In this document: in pieces, positions 6,665 to 9,752 of the stretch
Numbering within the stretch: the stretch's first letter is position 1
How the letters are laid out: each line of letters starts with the position of its first letter
Program-made: the position numbers and the translations under genes
The notes under the pieces: model-generated
Seen by the model: the letters and a program-made list of their open reading frames with translations, nothing else
Database searches by the model: none
What the model was told of the DNA's origin: nothing
DNA from: Lachnospiraceae bacterium UBA7225
GTDB taxonomy: Bacteria; Bacillota; Clostridia; Lachnospirales; Lachnospiraceae
Assembly: GCA_002473385.1 (NCBI GenBank)
Contig: DKTR01000021.1
Span: 1 to 9,752 of the forward strand
Reading direction: 5' to 3'
DNA length: 9,752 nt

Positions 6665-7576
6665 TCACGCTTTCAGCGTAATACTATATTTCTCGCAGTA
6701 ATCATGAATTTCCTTTTCAAATGCAGCCGCCTCTTCGTCCGTCAGATTCATCTGCGGTTTTCTCATTCCGCCTGCATCAATTCCTCTAAATGACAGCGCA
6801 GACTTGAAATATGCCATGTTCGTTCCCCGTCTGAGGATATCTACGATTTCCACACAGCCCTTCTGCAGTTCCTGCGCTTTTTGCAGGTTTCCTTCCATAT
6901 AAGCCTGGTAGACTGCCACAAAAGGTTCCGGAAAAACACATGCCGCTCCCGATACTGTTCCGTCGCATCCAAGTGTCAGCATCGCAGTCAGCGCCCTGTC
7001 GCATCCATGAAGGACAGAAAATCCACTATTTTTCACATTGATATAATCAATGGTTCTGTTGATGTCAGCAAAGCTATATTTGATTCCTACAATATTGGGA
7101 GCACTTTCTGCCAGCAATTCTGCCGATTCTGCTGAAATATCGTTCGCCGCACATTGCGGAATATTGTATAAATAAACCGGAAAATCAGCCGGTACCGACG
7201 CAGCCACCCGTAAATAGAATGCTTCCAGCTCTCGTTTATTTACTCCAAGGAAAATCGGGGTAACCACACCAATTCCATCTGCACCGATAGAATGTGCATG
7301 CTGTGCCAGCTTAATAGTTTCCTGCTCTGTCGCTGCCCCACAGTGGATAAATACATTGCATCTGCCTGCGGCTGTCTTCACAACAGTCTCTGCAATTTTC
7401 ATCCTCTCTTCAACACTAAGATGCAGCATCTCTCCGGTAGTTCCGCAGGGATACAGACAATTCACCCCACGCAAAATCAGAAACTCTGTAAGTTTTTGCA
7501 GGGCTTCGTAGTCCACCTGTTCCTGTGCATCAAATGGTGTTACCATTGCAATTGTTATGCCATACAGTTTTTTCAT
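6665..7576 (-). CDS. DHDPS/N-acetylneuraminate lyase superfamily aldolase or lyase (substrate unknown)
   Basis: This 303-residue protein is a class I, Schiff-base TIM-barrel enzyme. The family motif GTTGE is at 45-49, the Y-x-x-P motif is YLYNIP with Tyr137, and the Schiff-base Lys166 is in GIKYS. The later GCDRAL and GCDGTVSG blocks are also family features. It is probably not a true DapA. The Arg that in DapA follows YNVPSR is absent (the sequence is YNIPQCA), and the catalytic Tyr pair after TP (usually TPYY) is replaced by TPIF, so the proton-relay Tyr is missing. It also lacks the GYDE-like block of sialate lyases. I infer a retro-aldol, decarboxylating or dehydrating step on a keto acid. 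The ATG at 7574-7576 follows AGGAGG (7583-7588) by 6 nt. The TGA stop overlaps a possible GTG start of the permease. Confidence 0.88.
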   Translation of the reverse strand: MKKLYGITIAMVTPFDAQEQVDYEALQKLTEFLILRGVNCLYPCGTTGEMLHLSVEERMKIAETVVKTAAGRCNVFIHCGAATEQETIKLAQHAHSIGADGIGVVTPIFLGVNKRELEAFYLRVAASVPADFPVYLYNIPQCAANDISAESAELLAESAPNIVGIKYSFADINRTIDYINVKNSGFSVLHGCDRALTAMLTLGCDGTVSGAACVFPEPFVAVYQAYMEGNLQKAQELQKGCVEIVDILRRGTNMAYFKSALSFRGIDAGGMRKPQMNLTDEEAAAFEKEIHDYCEKYSITLKA

Positions 7577-7592
7577 CTTTTTCCTCCTAATT

Positions 7593-8777
7593 CTATTTTT
7601 CCAATACTGCGGCCATCCGCTCAAGCGCACTCCTGATTACCTGTGTCGGCGCTGCAATATTCATTCTCTGGAATCCCGTTCCCTCTTTTCCGAACTCACT
7701 GCCTTTTTCCAGAAAAACCTGTGCCTCAAAATTTAGAACCTCACCCAGTTTTTCCTCACTCCATCCATGTTCCCTAAAGTCCAGCCAGACCATGAAAGTT
7801 CCCTCATGCGTACACATACGTATCTTCGGAAGTTCTTTTGAAAAGAAATCCGCTACCAGGCAACTGTTTTCGTAAATTTTCTCGTTCAACTGCCTCAGCC
7901 ATTCTTCACATCGGTTATATGCATATACGCATGCCCGGTATCCCAACGTATTTACACGGATACTGAGAAAGCTTTCTTCAATATTGCTTCTGAATTTTTT
8001 TCTGATTCCATCATCCGGAATGATAATATTCGATATTTTCAGACCAGCAATATTAAATGTCTTGCTCGGAGAAGTACAAACGATCGCATTCGTCGCGATC
8101 TCTTCAGACAGACTTCCAAATGTCACATGCGAATGTCCCGGCATAATGATGTCTGAGTGCACTTCATCCGATACGATTAATACCTGGTTTCTGCAGCAAA
8201 TGTCGCCCACTCTCTCCAGTTCTTCCCTCATCCAGACTCTTCCGACCGGATTATGCGGGCTGCAGAACAGAAGCAATTTATTCTTTTCCTCACTGGCAAG
8301 CTGCTCAAGAAGATCAAAATCAATTCCGTATTTCCCATTTTCATCCATCTTCAGCGGACAATCCACGAACACTCTCTGATTGCGTTGTACAGCCGGAAAG
8401 AAGTTCGTATAAATCGGAGTCATAACAATCACGCCATCTCCCGGCTCCGTAAATGCATTCACCGCAATAAACAGTGCATTTACCACTCCCTGCGTCTCAG
8501 TGATCCATTCCGCTTTCACATCCCAATTATGTCTGCGCTTCATCCATGCAACAACCGAATTTCTATAATCATCTGTTGGCTGCGAATAACCCAGAATCGT
8601 ATTTCTGATATATTCAGACAACCCCTCCGTAAGCTCCGGCGGCGAATAAAACTCCATATCTGCTGTAGTAAAAGGCACGATACCCTCTTTTACATCCGGA
8701 TTTAATGCGCGCATGTTGATCCATTTAAGAGAATCCATCCCGCTTCTGTCTATCATCGTCGAAAAATCGTATCTCAT
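7593..8777 (-). CDS. MalY/PatB family PLP-dependent C-S lyase or aminotransferase
   Basis: This 394-residue cytoplasmic fold type I PLP enzyme resembles MalY/PatB cystathionine beta-lyases. The start with VPFTTADMEFYSPPEL matches the family's ADMDF block. SPHNPVGRVW carries Asn176, SDEVHSD carries Asp204, SPSKTFNIAGLK carries the PLP Lys239, and FQRMNIAAP carries the substrate-carboxylate Arg371. Known members cleave cystathionine or other S-conjugated cysteines to pyruvate, ammonia and a thiol, and some transaminate. The ATG at 8775-8777 shares ATGA with the kinase stop, so the two are translationally coupled. AAGGA at 8785-8789 lies 7 nt before it. Longer in-frame starts (to 8858) lie inside the kinase gene and would add an unrelated N-terminus. 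It may act on the imported compound or may supply sulfur or amino groups; the sequence does not decide. Confidence 0.9.
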   Translation of the reverse strand: MRYDFSTMIDRSGMDSLKWINMRALNPDVKEGIVPFTTADMEFYSPPELTEGLSEYIRNTILGYSQPTDDYRNSVVAWMKRRHNWDVKAEWITETQGVVNALFIAVNAFTEPGDGVIVMTPIYTNFFPAVQRNQRVFVDCPLKMDENGKYGIDFDLLEQLASEEKNKLLLFCSPHNPVGRVWMREELERVGDICCRNQVLIVSDEVHSDIIMPGHSHVTFGSLSEEIATNAIVCTSPSKTFNIAGLKISNIIIPDDGIRKKFRSNIEESFLSIRVNTLGYRACVYAYNRCEEWLRQLNEKIYENSCLVADFFSKELPKIRMCTHEGTFMVWLDFREHGWSEEKLGEVLNFEAQVFLEKGSEFGKEGTGFQRMNIAAPTQVIRSALERMAAVLEK

Positions 8778-9688
8778 ATTGCTTTCCTTTCTCTTGCTGC
8801 CAGAAAATGATTCACATCTCCCAGATGAGGAATACTCTGTGCTGCTCCACTCACGCACACAGCCATTGCCGCTGCAGCACTTGCCAGATAAAGTCTCTCC
8901 GGAATGTTTAATCCTTTTATCATCCCAGCCACATAATACCCGCAGAACGTATCACCCGCGCCAGTAGTATCTACTGCGTCCACCCGGAATATTTCCTGAT
9001 AGAATTTTCTTGACCGGTCAAAATAGTAGGAGCCCTTTTCCCCCAGCGTCATAACAAAGGAAGCTTCCGGATATTTCTCCCTCAGACGGCTGATTGCATT
9101 ATCCTCATCGAATTCGCTGATGCCTGCCAGAAATCCCGCTTCATTTTCATTTAAGATAAAGCAATCCACATCGGAAAGTTTATACTCAAGTACATTTTCG
9201 TCAATCGGCGATGGATTAAATACCACCCTCAGCCCCCGCTTTTTCGCTTCAATGATTGCATAATCAACATTGGAGATTTCATTCTGCAGAACAAGCACAT
9301 CTTCGGGAGAAAATTTTTCCAGCACATTGCTAATGTAATCTTTTTGTATCAGATCATTGGCTCCTCTGTGAACAATAATGCTGTTCTGACCGCTCTGCTC
9401 AACCTGTATGAGCGCATGACCGCTGACAGCTCCCGTTTCTTCCAGAAAAGAAGTCTCCACTCCTGCTTCTTTTAAACAATCCCGCAGCCTGATCCCGTCT
9501 TTTCCTATTTTGCCGGCATGATACACATATGCCCCGGCTCTTGCCATAGCAATTGACTGGTTGAGCCCCTTTCCGCCGCAATTTTCACTATATCGAAGCG
9601 CATGGATGCTTTCTCCCGGCTGCACAAATTTTTCTACCAAATAAACTTTGTCCAAATTTAACGAACCCAAATTAATGATTTTTTTCAC
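8774..9688 (-). CDS. PfkB family carbohydrate kinase, ribokinase-like
   Basis: This 304-residue protein should phosphorylate a sugar or sugar-like hydroxyl using ATP. The N-terminus NLGSLNLDKVYLVEKFVQPG with Asp13, the glycine-rich CGGKGLNQSIAMARAG (37-52), NPSP (158-161), LNENEAG with the Mg-site Glu (179-185), TLGEKGS (214-220) and the anion-hole and catalytic-base motif DTTGAGDTF (240-248, Asp246) are all present. The GAAQSIP near the C-terminus is closest to ribokinases, but no ribose transporter or RbsD is beside it, so ribose is not assured. The start is a GTG at 9686-9688 with GAGGTG at 9694-9699, and I see no better in-frame ATG. Its stop overlaps the start of the PatB-like gene. It is the first complete gene of the operon in this window. 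Confidence 0.92.
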   Translation of the reverse strand: MKKIINLGSLNLDKVYLVEKFVQPGESIHALRYSENCGGKGLNQSIAMARAGAYVYHAGKIGKDGIRLRDCLKEAGVETSFLEETGAVSGHALIQVEQSGQNSIIVHRGANDLIQKDYISNVLEKFSPEDVLVLQNEISNVDYAIIEAKKRGLRVVFNPSPIDENVLEYKLSDVDCFILNENEAGFLAGISEFDEDNAISRLREKYPEASFVMTLGEKGSYYFDRSRKFYQEIFRVDAVDTTGAGDTFCGYYVAGMIKGLNIPERLYLASAAAAMAVCVSGAAQSIPHLGDVNHFLAARERKAI

Positions 9689-9700
9689 AAGTCCACCTCA

Positions 9701-9751
9701 TTAAGAATTTTTAAGTTCCTTTTCAAAAGCATTTTCAAGTATTTTTTTATT
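9701..9751 (-). CDS. Possible C-terminal end of an upstream gene (runs off the right edge)
   Basis: The minus strand reads NKKILENAFEKELKNS and then TAA (9701-9703), with a further TGA overlapping the TAA. The peptide looks like an amphipathic, charged helix of the kind that often ends a protein. The stop lies 12 nt before the GTG of the kinase and just upstream of its ribosome binding site, as in a compact operon. With only 16 codons the family cannot be named, and chance is not excluded. A transcription regulator or another catabolic gene would be the common neighbours. Confidence 0.4.
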   Translation of the reverse strand, partial: NKKILENAFEKELKNS

Positions 9752-9752
9752 G

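Noticed and set aside
6665..7576. Calling the lyase gene dapA or nanA
   Set aside because: Key residues of both families are missing and no lysine-synthesis or sialic-acid genes lie beside it.
8778..8858. N-terminal extension of the PatB-like protein from an upstream in-frame start
   Set aside because: The extension overlaps the end of the kinase gene, encodes a Ser-rich stretch unlike the family, and the ATG at 8775-8777 has a ribosome binding site and an ATGA overlap.
8774..9688. Calling the kinase a definite ribokinase (rbsK)
   Set aside because: Motifs are closest to ribokinase, but PfkB kinases change substrate easily and no ribose transport or RbsD gene is present.
9710..9738. TTGAAA on the minus strand (9733-9738) as a possible -35 box of a kinase promoter
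   Set aside because: At 17 nt spacing the -10 position reads CTTAAA, a poor match. The stretch also reads as the end of an open frame, so an internal promoter is not supported.

Overview
The window is a stretch of a low-to-mid GC Gram-positive chromosome, most likely a member of the Clostridia of the Lachnospiraceae type. The support is the rpsF-ssb-rpsR order, strong AGGAGG-type ribosome binding sites before almost every gene, a 155-residue SSB with a short acidic tail, and the style of the peptide-transporter proteins. The taxonomic call is an inference from protein character, not from a search. Every gene I can support lies on the minus strand, so transcription runs from high to low coordinates.

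Region 1 (about 9751 down to 1035) reads as one long operon. In transcription order it holds: the possible last 16 codons of an unknown gene; a ribokinase-like PfkB sugar kinase with a GTG start; a MalY/PatB-type PLP enzyme whose ATG overlaps the kinase stop (ATGA); a DHDPS/N-acetylneuraminate-lyase superfamily aldolase or lyase; then a complete set of dipeptide/oligopeptide-type ABC transporter genes in the order permease B, permease C, ATPase D, ATPase F, and finally the family 5 solute-binding protein. Gaps between the genes up to the second ATPase are about 21 nt or less. The binding-protein gene follows a 132-nt spacer with a small hairpin, and a rho-independent terminator closes the unit. 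Together the genes suggest import of a small solute followed by phosphorylation, C-S or amine chemistry, and a retro-aldol or lyase step. The substrate cannot be read from the sequence.

Three features of the transporter are unusual. The first permease gene is split by an extra G in a poly-G tract (plus-strand C7 at 6261-6267). The second permease has Asp in place of the conserved Gly of its EAA coupling loop. The binding protein has a signal peptide with a near-perfect lipobox context but Val where the lipidated Cys should be. These may mean a decaying transporter, a switchable one, or, for the frameshift, a sequencing error.

Region 2 (about 1001 down to 1) is the conserved rpsF-ssb-rpsR operon. 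It has a clear sigma-A-type promoter (TTGAAA, 17 nt, TAAAAT), an AT-rich upstream stretch, and a leader of roughly 70 nt that can fold to pair with its own Shine-Dalgarno sequence. That would fit the known autoregulation of this operon by S6:S18. rpsR runs off the left edge. I saw no tRNA, rRNA, CRISPR, insertion sequence or phage signal. No gene-free stretch exceeds 300 bases; the longest is 898-1133, and it is filled by the leader, promoter and terminator.
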